Source: Xiphias gladius (taxonomy: Eukaryota; Chordata; Actinopteri; Istiophoriformes; Xiphiidae). From it: a stretch of DNA of 64,000 bases. The notes beneath the pieces are model-generated. The model saw only the letters and a program-made list of their open reading frames with translations, searched no databases and was not told where the DNA came from. A program made the translations under genes and the position numbers. Below, in pieces: positions 11,091-22,948 of the stretch. The stretch's first letter is position 1. The number at the start of each line of letters is the position of its first letter. The DNA is taken from contig NC_053407.1 of the NCBI RefSeq assembly GCF_016859285.1, positions 25,601,857 through 25,665,856 of the forward strand, given 5' to 3'.

Positions 11091-14000
11091 CTTGCGGTCC
11101 TGCATCACCCTCAGCAGCTGGAGCCGAGTGTCCAGCACCAGCCTCAGTCTGCTGGTCCACCTCAAGGTATGGAAGACGTTATTGATCAAAGTAGTTATCC
11201 CTCAGACCTGAAGCAACATCTCAGAGGTTTTTTGTGAAGTCATACCTATCCAAATATGTAGCATTTTGGGCTTACAAATCTGTCAGCCTTTATTTTATTT
11301 TGCCCATGCTGCCTCATATTGCAAGGACATGATTCGGCTTGTTTTGTCTTATGACAGTGACTCGCCCTTGAATTCACCATTAAGCTTTTTTCTATTTTTA
11401 TCGGTAACTGTCATACCTCACCGCGTTCCTCCTCTCTGTCCCAGCTGTGACACCAGCGAAGAAAAAGAGAGGCCGGCCTCCTAAACAGCAGGCGGAGGAG
11501 GGTGAGACGCAGGAAGAGGAGGACGAGGCTGAGGCCGCCAAGAAGGCCAAGAGGATTCTCAACCGCTTCAACGGCATGTCAGTGGCCGAGGTTATGGCCA
11601 AAACCCTGCCAGACGTCATTACCTACAATCTTGACATTTTGATAGTGAGTTATTTGTGGCAATTATACAAGGAGAACTGCCGAATTTTACAAGGCTTTAC
11701 TCACATCACATCTATGGTGTAAGATTTCAGTCACATAAAACTGTAGTTCCTAGGTCTGTTGCCGTGGTAACCCCTTCATGTTTCTCCTCAGATTGGAATT
11801 AACCCAGGACTATTGTCAGCCTTCAAAGGACACCATTACCCAAACCCAGGAAACCATTTCTGTATGTTGAAATTCAATTTCATTACTGACTACAGGGGGA
11901 TACATGCCAGTATTCACTATTAACTGCTTCTACCTTGTTGGACAACGTGGTGGGTCCATCGCTCCGAATGCCTGTTATGACGCTCAGATTTGTTCAAACT
12001 CGCAATTTTCAAGTGCAAGTAGAAATCCCAAAGCTTCCAGAGATACCAACATAATGATGTGATACAATTGAACTTTGCAACTCTCAATCCGATATATTGG
12101 CGCAGCCATAAAAATGGTGTCTTGGGTTTGAATATTTCCCTCTGTGTCAAAATGATGTAGCTTCAGTGAATCACTGGAACAAGCAGGCAACAGAATACAC
12201 AGTATGCATGACGCTGTTGTACAAAGTTGAGAAAAGTTTCTGTTAAGTTCTTTTTAAGCTTTTTATAATATCAACATATCAGGTGGCAATAGAAAATGTA
12301 TGAATATCTATTTCAAATTTATAGTAAAGGTAAAGGTTTTTTGCCAGACTGGTTTTCAAAATGAGAGGTTAATACGATCCGCGTGCACAATGATTTCTTA
12401 AGCTTTTAGTTCTAGCTCCTCGAGAATGTTTTTTTATCACAATGTTTCTCAAATTATAATAGGCACAAAGTATTTCTTTTCTCTCAACCATCTTTTTCAT
12501 GTCTCATTTCAGTCTTGTGTACTGTTTATTGTTACGCTGGTGAGGCAGCCAAACATATTTGATACCGGTGCTGTCGTTGACTCAGCCCCAACCTCAGCAG
12601 GTCACGTAGCAACACAGCACGTTTCACCATGGAAATAATTTTACTGCGTGGCCAAATCTGCTAGTTTCTTCATCATGTTCATCATCAGTTCACCAAATTA
12701 TGCTGGAAAAACAAACCTACACATCGTCCAGCTGTGTCTGACAATAGAGTCCGGTAGATTCAGTGCAGGTACAATACCTGAAAGTTCCTTTAAAAACTAG
12801 TTTGGGTCCATTGTTTTGAAATCTTGTATGTGCTCGATAGCCACTCGGCCAAATAAAGTTTCAACTCCTCTTTTCTGTCCAGGGAAATGCCTGTTTCTTG
12901 CTGGTCTAACTGACCAGCAGCTCAACTATATGCACGATCAGAGCCTGCCGGAGAAATACAGCATCGGCTTCACAAACATGGTGGAGAGGACCACACCTGG
13001 CAGCAAGGACCTCTCCAGGTGAGGGGGAAAAAACACACACATTGATGTTTAAAAGTTAATAGAAATGCAGTTTTACTTAACATACATTCTTTACATCCAA
13101 AAAAATGTCATTTTAGTTGGTTTTATACAGAATGATTCAGAGTTAGTGCAACCGAAGACCCAATTGTAAGATCATCAACAGCGAGGAGCTTCTGGGTGGA
13201 TATCATCCAGTGTAATCCAGTGTGCACCTTGTAAGAAAACACTGAAAAGATTTGTCTGGTTTTACGTTTTTGCTCCAGTAAGGAGATTCGTGAAGGAGGT
13301 CGACAATTACTTGACAAGCTGCAGAAATACAAGCCATTAATAGCAGCTTTTAATGGCAAAGGTAAAATTATTTTATTATTATTATTATAATAATTTCTGC
13401 TGGAAGTGTTGACATGGCGTATTCATAAAGCCACTGGATAATCCTAACAGTGTATCGATATGTTTTTGTTTTTTATTTCGACAGGTATTTATGAAATCTT
13501 CTGCAAAGAAACCTTTGGTGTGAAGGCGAAGAATCTGGAGTTTGGTCTGCAGCCCTACAAAATCCCAGAAACTGAAACAGTATGATGAAACAGTACTTGA
13601 ATTACTCTTAATATTTACCGAACAATACCAGACAATCCTCATGGCATATTTCCTGTCACCTAGGTGTGCTACTTGATGCCCTCATCAAGCCCTCGCTGTG
13701 CCCAGTTTCCCCGTGCACAGGATAAGGTGCATTTCTACATCAAGCTGAAGGAACTGAGAGACCAGATGAAAGGATTGGTACCTAGTCGCGAGGTGGTAGA
13801 GACACAGTACTCCTTCGATCTGCAGCTAGCTAAAGGTAAACAGTTGGCAAAATTCTCTTTAACTGTGCAGCTGAAACATAAAGTGTCGGATTCAGTTTGC
13901 GGCCCGTTTGGATGCAGAGATATACCTGCTAATTTTGGATTTTCTGAAACATAAGCAGGCTACATCTTTGTCATTTTTACAGACACATTTATATCTGAAG

Positions 14001-14140
14001 TAAAGTCTCCGCTCTGATGGTTTTGTTTTGCAGAGGACGCCAAGAGGATTGCAATCAAAGAGGAGCAGGTGGACCCAGAGTATGAAAGCTGTAGTGCTCT
14101 GCACGACAACGTGAGGCAAAGCAGCAACGTGTCCAACTAA
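9554..14140 (+). CDS. tdg.1: tdg copy 1, G/T(U) mismatch-specific thymine DNA glycosylase (9 exons)
   Basis: Exons are 9554-9609, 10850-11166, 11445-11644, 11792-11861, 12883-13018, 13279-13361, 13485-13579, 13664-13835 and 14034-14140, all GT-AG, giving 411 residues (human TDG 410). TDG removes T or U opposite G, and 5-formyl/5-carboxylcytosine in active DNA demethylation. The N-terminal region is His/Gln-rich with a nine-Gln tract, then an AT-hook-like KKKRGRPPK (about 130-138). The catalytic UDG fold begins at IGINPGL with the key Asn at 195. [15 protein letters not shown] and the DNA-intercalating loop [14 protein letters not shown] (Arg330) follow. A SUMO-type IKEE site (Lys385) lies near the end. 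Odd points: the residue matching human Ala145 is Ser200 and that matching Ala274 is Pro329. The C-terminus stops about 25 residues after IKEE and lacks the GQWMTQSF tail found in copy 2. Confidence 0.95.
9903..10266. repeat. MITE-family copy in tdg copy 1 intron 1
   Basis: The left end is TAGGGCTGCAATGATTAGTC and the right end is the inverted ACAGTTGCAGCTCTA, with CGATTAATCG near both. About 360 bp, with two poly-T runs inside. Same family as 62-653, shorter. Confidence 0.6.
11061..11087 (+). repeat. (CAG)9 encoding polyglutamine in tdg copy 1
   Basis: Nine uninterrupted CAG codons followed by CAT, in the N-terminal regulatory region of tdg copy 1. Pure CAG tracts are prone to length change. 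Copy 2 has no such tract at the matching place. Confidence 0.9.
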
Positions 14141-17100
14141 AAGGGACCAAGGAGAGGAAAAAAAACAGGCCTGTCTACCGTAGCACACAGGTAGTGGATC
14201 CAGGATTTTTTTTTTTTTTTTTCGTCAATATTTGGCCTTGGCGGAGGTAAACGCTCTACTGAGTGCCATCCTAGTTCAAATTAAATATAGCTGGAAGTAT
14301 ATGGAAGTCAACTTCTTTTTATTTATACCACAAATTTTCATGTGCATATAATGTAACTGTAAAAATGACTCCAAACCACTGTGACTGTTTACCACTGGTG
14401 GAAGAAGTATTCAGATCTTTTACTCAGAAATACCACAATTTTAAAAATACTTTGTTATAAGTAAAGTCCGGCTTTCAAAACCTTACATAAGTAAAAGTAC
14501 GTACGTATTATAAGCAAAATGTACTTAAAGTATAAAAGTCCTCATAATACAGCCAAATTGGGTACTGTCGGGGCTACATTTTAATATTGAATTATTATTG
14601 TTGAGGCATTTACATGTAAGCCCCATTTTAACATTGTAGCCGACTGCGGTAGAACTAACTTTACTCATGTTGTGTAACTTCGGGTATATTCAATATCTTG
14701 TATTTTATAGGCCCATGATGTGTTTTTAAAATCTTTATCTGCAAAGCAAGCAGAAACTACAACTGTCAGATAAATGTTATGGACTGAAATGTAATGAAGT
14801 AGCATAAAATTAAAATACTCACGTACAAGTTCCTCAGAATTGTACTTAAGAACAGTACTTGAGTAAAGTTGCCTTCCACCAACGATTACCTGTCTAAAGC
14901 AAGGTGTAGGTCTGAGTTGTTCTTTCACACAACACTCACAGTAACCGAACTAATGACCATCCTGGAAGTAAAAATTGATTTGTCAATCCCATGAATTATG
15001 GCGTGCTTTGAAAAATGGTTTTCAGTTTGTTAGGTTTACACAAAAAGTTTACATAAAACACACAAAACAGCGCCCCGGTCCTTTTAAAAATATCTTTTGG
15101 GTGGTTTCTCGAAATTAAATCATTTACTGAACTGTTGCCAGTGTATTGCTCGTTGCCTAACGCAAAGCAGCGTAACCCATCTTTGTTGTGGTGTCCTGCA
15201 GAAATGGACATTGAAGGCCAGTCAGCGAAAAACATGACACGGAACCACTGCAGCTGGAGATGTTCGCTCAACAGATAACAGCCGCACTAGTCGCAAGATG
15301 CATCGGTGAGAGAGAGAAACCCTCTGATGACACCACAAGAGAGGGGACTCGCACTGTTCCTGAGGCATCGCAGTGTGACGCACAAGAAAGAAAGTGCCGA
15401 CAACGGTTACATTTTCTAACTCCCAAACAGACTGTGCATGTTTTTGGTGTTTTTTTAATCACTATTTATTGCATTTTGTAAGGTATGTTTGTCCAGTGAC
15501 TTATTTTTGTATTTTGAAAGAATGACATTTTATGATTTATCAGCTGTATAAATAGGTAATTGTACTTTAGAATTTCTAATCTGTAATTACAGAGTCATTA
15601 AATCTCTTCTGAAGTTGCCACGTTTATTGTCCGATTCTTCAAGTCGTTCATGCGAAGCTGTACCATATATCTTATAACGTAAGGAAACGTACACAGAAGC
15701 CGTCAAAAAGAATGATTAATGCTTCGCCTCGAAAGTCAGATTTAAGTTATTTTGATGATTCACTTGCTTATTGAGACGTTTTTCCTCCCAGCTGCCTTGT
15801 GTTCACTACACTGCTGCGTAGTTTAAACTAAACATATATAGTAGCTGAAGAAAAAACACCAACATTTAAAAGGTCAGACAGAAAACCTCACATCAAAATT
15901 GCGATGACATGATTTTTTTTTTTAATTTTTAAATTTTTAAAAAATGTGTTCCCTGTGCACACGTGAAAATAAAAATGAACCAACAAATCAATGCTTCCTC
16001 ATCCAATGACACACTAAAGCACTTAAACACAAACACACAAAGTAAAACACGGAGAGCATATTTAGCACATTTAAATTGAAAATAACCAATCAACTAATAT
16101 CTCATTAAACTTCACATAATTATTGTGAAGAGAGTTCACCCAAAACATCCTGAAAGGTTTACACTGAGGAGTTCTCATTTGTCCTCTTTATCATCTATCA
16201 AGTCCATACACACACAAAAGCAATGAATGATCCCCAGACATATCCTGTTTCCCTTTTAGTATGTAAGTAACGGAAGAGTTAAGAGCATCTGCCTAGCTCA
16301 GTGTTTAATTCTTGGTCTGTTTGAAATCACCCAGCAGAATACAAAGATCTGTAATTATTTGCTCCTTTTTGAATTTAAGTTATGGTCTCTTGGGCACAAT
16401 CCTGAATAAAAACCAGGATCTATTGATGTTTTTAGAAATCATTCTATTTCATTGATGTCTGGCTACAATGTGTACAGGCCAACTGTTTTGTTGAATGCAT
16501 TGCTAATGAAAAGACAGAAGTAATAGTTAATGTACTCCCCATTGGAAGTATACAGGGAAAAAATAACCTTATCAGGAAAATTAAATACTGAAAAACTGCA
16601 CGAAGCTGCAAAAATTACCCTTTAAACACAACAGACTACCAGCCAATAGAAAACAACCTCGCAGAGTTTAAAAGTCGAGCCGCTCATACCAATGGTAAAA
16701 TAGGTGTGTACCGTTATGTTTGGTAACGACTTTATAATAGAATTTACATTGAAAACACCGTATTTAAGAAGATATATCGAATAACGGCTAACATAATTTA
16801 ATAGTCTAAAACAGGCTCCTTTGAGTCATGTTTCTCGATTACACTTAAAGATGTTTTTCTTTCTACAACCCTACGTCTCAAGCTTGAGATCTTCCGGTGT
16901 CAAAGTTGACCGGCAGGACTGTCATGTCTTTGTTGCCTCTGTAGCACATCAAGTGTTGTTAATAGAAGAGCGGGGTAGATGGGAAAATAACAGTTATCTG
17001 TACAGAGGAAGCAGATTTAAACCTTACCCACAACAGGTACGTTTAAGTTTAGAAATTCCGATTAACTGCTTGCAGTTTCTTTGCGAGGAATCTCAGTGGG

Positions 17101-17660
17101 AGCGAAGCCGTTCATCCATGACAAGTTAGCTGAACAGCTAGCTGTTAGCTAACATTAGCTGTACTTGTGGCACTGCTACTGAACCGTTGTAAAGCAAAAA
17201 CGTTTATATGGTCTTCCGGAAGACGAAACTTCTAGGATTGAAATTAGATAGCTTTAAACCGCCTATACCTGCTAGCAGTTTACTCTAACCCTGCTTTAAA
17301 TGGATAACTGGCTCTCACCCGGGTTTAGCTTGTTGGTTAGCATAGCCATGAGAGGAGGGAAAACATTTTATGGATTTAAAGGATTTGGTGTCTAAGATAT
17401 CTACTGTTTCATAAAATAGAGGCTGCAATAGTGGTGTTTTAACTTGGTGTTCATTTTTTTTTAATCGTCATCTATATTGTCCTTTGTTGTTACTCTTTAT
17501 GTTATGGTTTATCTTTTGTTGCTAACGCCACAGTCTGTCTACAACACCCTGCCACATGCATTCAGTTTCATACACTGCCAGACTCTCACTATGCCAAACC
17601 CCATGTACGTCGCCTCAACATGCATGTCGATTTATTTAATAAAGTCAAACCACCCAAAAG
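14141..17660. other. tdg copy 1 3' UTR, intergenic, and tdg copy 2 5' region
   Basis: The stop codon of copy 1 is followed by a poly-T run (14209-14222), a short CTTGGCGGAGG repeat piece (about 14230-14280), a near full-length repeat (listed apart) and AT-rich DNA. A candidate poly(A) signal ATTAAA is at 15597-15602. The 73-codon frame near 15260-15481 matches no family that I know. 15620-16800 shows nothing. 16820-17040 ends in a possible donor (CAACAG/GTACG) and may be an untranslated first exon of tdg copy 2. A likely acceptor (GCCACAG, ending about 17532) opens the exon that carries the copy 2 ATG, mirroring the arrangement upstream of copy 1. Confidence 0.45.
14393..14885. repeat. Near full-length GGTGGAAG-ended repeat in tdg copy 1 3' region
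   Basis: It starts ACTGGTGGAAGAAGTATTC and ends GCCTTCCACCAA, so the termini are inverted (GGTGGAAG/CTTCCACC). Inside are many AAGTAAAAGTAC and GTACTTAAG-type motifs. About 490 bp. This is a widespread small fish repeat; the exact class is not certain. It would be transcribed if the 3' UTR of tdg copy 1 reaches the ATTAAA at 15597. Confidence 0.65.
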
Positions 17661-20600
17661 ATGGAAGAAAAGCTGAACGGATCACTGCCTGTTGTCTCCC
17701 CGGAGTATCTTCAACAGTGGTGAGTCTTCCTCCTCACCACAATGCGCCCGTACAGGAGTCAGCTTCTAGCTGCAAAACTGACTGGCAAAGTGTGATGAAA
17801 ATGACTTGAAAGCATGTGAAAGCAGTTGCCCTTCTGACTTTTGTTTTGCCATTTTTTTTTTTTGCATAATGTCATTTCGGATTGTACACCATGAATGACG
17901 ATTTACTGTTTGTTGTGTATGTTATTTTGTTATAGCTCGATGGTATTTTTATTGTGGTTTAATACAGGGAGAAGAGAAATAGTGTGTCTCTGATGTTTTC
18001 CCTTAATATGATGCGAAACTTTACTACAGTCTCACCGTTGTTGACTGTGAACGGAAAGTGTGGGTTTTTCCTGTGGTATGAAAATAAGTTGCAAGCAACT
18101 CTGATTCCAAAATTTCATTACTAATATACACTCAGTTGTCAGTTTCTTAGGGACACTTAACTAAAACTACAATGGACCTGCAATAAATTATACCTCCATT
18201 AAAATTATAACGATCAGTTTTAGTTAAAACTATTTTAATGTAAGATAAGAAAGAACTTAAATATTCCTTAGGTAAATTCTTGTGCCATCAACACGCTCAA
18301 TACAACAGAAACACTAGGTAGAGAAAAGACATTTCTTAGTCAAATCTAAATACTATGTTCAATAAATAAAATAAAATAAATATTTATACAGTGCAGCTGT
18401 AGGATGGATATGAGTGCAAAATAGGGCAAAATAGTTGTCAGTGACAGGTTGAAAGTGACAATTTATATTAATACTGAAATGATAAAATTGACTCGTACCA
18501 ATTACAGGAGAGAGTGCATCAGTTGAGATTATTCATTTATCAAAAACATATTATGCATCATAGTGTGTTACACTCAAATACAGAAAAAGGTTAAACAAAA
18601 AAAAAACAAAAAAAGCACAAAGGTTACATAATGGTCTAACTCAGCTTTAACTCCACAGCACAACCCAGTGTCATTTTGCTTGTTGTATTTATTATTTCCA
18701 CCTCTTTTTCTTTATTTCTTCTTCCACCACAGGGTTCAGTCTGCCCAGCAGTTCCACGCTCTTCAGTCCCAGTATTCAGGCTTGAACAACAACCATCAGT
18801 TTCCCTACCCGGAGAGGCAGACGGGAGAGACGGCCATGGCACACATGGCTAATCCAGATCCCATGATGGATCAACAGGGACCTGCCAACCTGGCAAAACG
18901 TACTATGATCCCTTTTGAATAAAATATCCTCACTGTGTGTGGTAGCTGGCTGTGGGTCAGGTCCATAATTTCTTAATTTGTCATAAATTGTTGAATCAGT
19001 GTGTCCAAGCTAAGTCTGCACAAGTATAACTAAATATAAAATATCTGATTGAAAACATTGTAATACTACATGGTGTTAGCATACTGGCTAGTAGGCATGC
19101 TTTTGGAGGGAAGCTCTTTGTACGTTAGTGACAGCATTGCTGGACAGTTTTTTGATATCCCCGTTCCTACCTCTTGTTGTAGCCCCAGCCAAAAAGAGAG
19201 GCAGACCAGCTCAGCCCAAGGAACCCAGGGCTCCCAAACCACCAAAAGTACCCAAGGCACCAAAGCCACCGAAGGACCCAAATGCACCTAAAGCCAAACC
19301 CGGTCCTAAGCCCAAGAAGGCCACTGAGGCCAAGGCAGATGGCAAGCAGGAGAAGATTGATGAGAGCTTCAAGAAGGTGAAGAGGAAAGTTGATCGCTTC
19401 AAAGGAATGTCAGAAGAGGAAGTCATGAAAAAAACTCTACCAGACCTGCTGGACTACAACCTGGACTATGTCATTGTAAGGTTCTTTGTCAGTTTTGCAG
19501 TGGAATTAAGCACTGTGCTATTTGGAATGGATTTGAGTTTGTAAGCTTAAGAAAACATCTGCCGTTTTTGCTTTCAGATTGGTATCAATCCGGGGCTGAT
19601 GGCAGCTTACATTGGACGATGGTTTCCAGGACCTGGAAATCATTTTTGTAAGTTATGTGACGAGAATGATTTTAAGTTGGTTTTTTTTTTGCTGGTCTGC
19701 AAGCAAGATCAGAGGATGGCAAATAGTTTTTGTTGTTCAAAGGTTTTTAGAAAAGTCATAAGAGAGTGTTTTAGGGGCGCGTGTGATACTGTACTACCTT
19801 TGTAAGGTGACTTATACAGGTCAAATGTAAAAACATATATTCCCTCTAACTGATTTTTTTACAGTACTTTTTCCATGTCATGAATAAACATTAATCAAGA
19901 TGCTGTGACACCATGAACTCCAGACGAATACATGCTTTGTTAGCTGCAGAGATGACTGGTAACTTTTTGATTTCAGGGAAGTGCCTGTTTCTGTCTGGAT
20001 TTACTGAGGAGCAGCTCAACCACATGCATGACACCGCCCTGCCTGTCAAGTACAAAATGGGTTTCACCAACATGGTGGCCAGGGCGACACCAGGGAGTAA
20101 AGACCTCACGAGGTAAAAACATGTTAGACACGTCAGTGGCGTCGCTCAAGGATTTCGATTTGATCTCTCACCACCGTGTTTGATGGAGCCAGAAAATCTA
20201 AATTTAGGGCGAAGGGGGGCATTCTGAGATGGATTAGCAAACAGGAACCATAAGGGCGGACTGAATGGTTGGTTTTGAGATTAGTATTTTGTTGTTTATA
20301 CTGTACTGTAACCACTCATCTTCTGTTTTCATCTCAACAGTAAAGAGTTACGTGAAGGAGGCAAAATTCTTGTAGAGAAGTTGAAGAAATACAGGCCCCT
20401 TATTGCTGTTTTCAATGGAAAATGTAAGCACTTTTTTTTTTTTTAACTACAGTGCAACAGTTACAATGCAATCTTTCACTGTAGTGAATTAAGTTAATAT
20501 TTTTTGCCCCCCCCCCCCCCCCCCAGGTATCTATGAAATGTTCTGCAGAGAATTGTTTGGTAAGAAACCACAGAAGCTTGAATTCGGCTTGCAGCCACAC

Positions 20601-22948
20601 AAGATTCCCGAGTGTGACGTGGTGAGAACTCAAACACGTCACATTTTTTAAAGGGATCGCTCATACGTTGAAGAAGGCCAGACCCTTTTTCCAAATTGAC
20701 CTCTCTTCTGTATGAAACGGCTGTGGATGTTTTTACGGCACTTTCAGCCACATTTCAAGTGGTGGAAATGAGCCGTTACATTATAGATGTCCATCTGAAC
20801 TCGCTCAGTATCATTCATCAAAATTAAAAAAAATATATATATATTATTAGGGATATATTGATACCAGTCCTTCAACATGCCCACACTAGGTTAAAATGGC
20901 AGATCAATATCATAGATTATAAAATACAATCTCTGATATGATAATTAACGAAACCGATTTTCCAAAATTTTTGTACACACAAGCTTATATTTCTGTTATG
21001 CTTGGAAAAAAAAAAAAGATTACGTGACTGAATCCAAAGTGAATGTTTAAGGTTTTTTCCTTTAAAGTAACAGATCACTGCTTGATATCAGTCAAAATCA
21101 GTACCGGCAGCTGAAAAAGTGAGACTCTGTAATTCTGTAAATTTCAAGACATTTAAAATATTAATTCCACTCAACAGTGAAAAGCAAAACAAAGCAGTTT
21201 CATGGAGGAGAGCTGCCAGTTTAGAAAACGAGGACTTCAGATCACATCTGAGCAATTCTTTCAACCGTAAATTCTGCTTTAAAAAAACTTCAACTGACCA
21301 TCAGTTCCCCTACACAGGCTCTGTATTTGATGCCCTCTTCCAGCGCTCGTTGTGCTCAGTTCCCTCGTGCTCAGGACAAAGTCCACTTCTACATCAAACT
21401 GAGGGAGCTCAGAGATCAGCTGAAGGGCGTCCAAAGGGGCACTGAGATCCAGGAGGTTGACTACACATTTGACCTGAAGTTGGCCAAGGGTAAGCACCAC
21501 TGGCAGGTCAGGGACGAATCGACGTGCTTGTGTGCCGTGGCAGTGAAACCTTTTCTTTTCTAAAACCTGTACCGGAAAGCAGCGTCATGACATACAGAAG
21601 TAACACACTGCATAAAGCAATGACCATTGTTTAAAAGAAAATACCGTATGAAGAATGAACTGTTTTTAAAAATGTAGATAAGCATGGAAAGTCGTACAAT
21701 CGTTGGCTTGACAGCTTCTGTGTGTTTCAGTACATAATGATGTTAAAATCGTGCCATTAGCTTGGTTTGTGGATTCAAGACAGAGCAAGATCGACAAGTA
21801 GTTTATTCTTCCCTTTTTTTTTACTCCATCAACAGAGGATGCCAAGAGGCTGGCGATAAAGGAGGAGCAGTACGACCCTGGTTATGAAGATGCCTATGGA
21901 GGAGCGTACGTAGAGAGAGGACCTGAAGAGGGCCAGGCCCAGGCCCAGAGCCAGACCAACGGTCACTGTACATTCTCATCTGCAGAAAACACAGGTAACA
22001 ACACACAGACACTGCTGAACTTCAGGGGAGGCTAAGATACAGCGGACGTAGTTCTGCCCACTTTAGCAAATTGTATTTAGAAAAATACACGGACATCTCA
22101 GGTTCCAATATTTTCATTATCAATTCTGCTGATTAGTTTCAACCACCCGATTATTTTTTTTTGTGTCTATAAAATAGTGAAAAGTTTTCATCATGTCTCA
22201 CAGCTAAGTGCTAACAAATATATAAATTGCTTGTTTTATCTGATTTACAATTCAAAAGCTGAAGGTTTATGAATTTTTGCCATTTTCTTCTTAAAAGATG
22301 ACTGAAATTATTAGTCGATTATCAAAATAGTTGTCAGTTAGTTTGTTGACTAATCATTTCAGCTCTGCTGTAAGAGTAGAAATGGATGTGACAGTAAATA
22401 ACCAACACAGCCCGTATAAATGTGAAGTGCTATACTGGACATATACAATAAAATCAGGTTCACAGAATCACAAACATTGTAGGTTTACTTCTGCAGGGCT
22501 TAAAGTACTCCCAACATTTTTCAAAACCCGTTTCAGGTTGTTTAATTTAAACATGTTGTATGTCCTGATTCATCTTTTAAATATCCTCAAGGTCCTGGTC
22601 ATGTGTGGAGCCATCTGGGCTCCTAAATAATCCAGAGCAGCTGTGTGATCTGTGGCTCAGTTGTGACTGATGCACTGAGTAATTACGTGGACAGTTAACC
22701 TCCAACTCTGTCCCGCTGAAGGGACACAGCATCTTGAGCAAGATGCTGAAACCTTGCGCGGAGTCGGTGTCACGTTACCATCAGCGCAGCGCTTGAGGGT
22801 TGTTTGTTCTCTTTCTTCAGAAGGAGCACAGGCGGCGACCATGTCTCAAACAGCAGAGGGCCAGCTCCCAGACGGACAGTGGATGACCCAGTCCTTTGCG
22901 GATCAGATCCCAGATATCAGCGGCGGACCAAAAGGCGGCAGCGCATGA
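17661..22948 (+). CDS. tdg.2: tdg copy 2, thymine DNA glycosylase paralogue (10 exons)
   Basis: Exons are 17661-17719, 18733-18899, 19183-19475, 19578-19647, 19977-20112, 20341-20423, 20527-20621, 21318-21489, 21836-21994 and 22821-22948, giving 453 residues. The five core exons (70, 136, 83, 95, 172 nt) have exactly the lengths of those in copy 1, which shows tandem duplication. The N-terminal part has an AT-hook-like KKRGRP and then a Pro/Lys-rich run of PKxPK repeats (about residues 80-120). The catalytic motif is [11 protein letters not shown] with Asn177; [15 protein letters not shown] and [14 protein letters not shown] (Arg312) are kept, as is IKEE (Lys367). The C-terminal [13 protein letters not shown] tail of vertebrate TDG is present. 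Odd: the human HHY triplet (150-152) reads RWF (187-189). His151 in human limits activity on G/T, so specificity may differ (inference). Confidence 0.95.
18126..18250. repeat. Second copy of the TCAGTTTATTAGGTACACC repeat
   Basis: Matches 4527-4650 motif by motif (TATACACTCAGTTGTCAGTT, a CTAAAACTA motif, then ATTATAACGATCAGTTTTAG). It lies in intron 1 of tdg copy 2. Confidence 0.6.
20507..20524 (+). promoter_or_regulatory. 18-C polypyrimidine tract abutting a splice acceptor of tdg copy 2
   Basis: Eighteen consecutive C precede the AG of the acceptor for exon 7 (starting 20527). The usual tract is T-rich. A homopolymer here may vary in length between individuals. Confidence 0.85.
22100..22372. 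repeat. MITE-family copy in the last intron of tdg copy 2
   Basis: The left part (TCAATTCTGCTGATTAGTTT) and the right part (TTGACTAATCATTTCAGCTC) are the degraded inverted ends of the family seen at 62-653, with GTCGATTATC motifs between. Confidence 0.55.

Noticed and set aside
10953-11189. Leu-rich minus frame and Ser-rich plus frame over the CAG tract
   Set aside because: Shadows of the tdg copy 1 exon in other frames.
15260-15481. 73-codon plus frame considered as a further tdg copy 1 exon
   Set aside because: No GQWMTQSF-type tail or other TDG similarity in any frame; the copy 1 stop at 14138-14140 precedes it.
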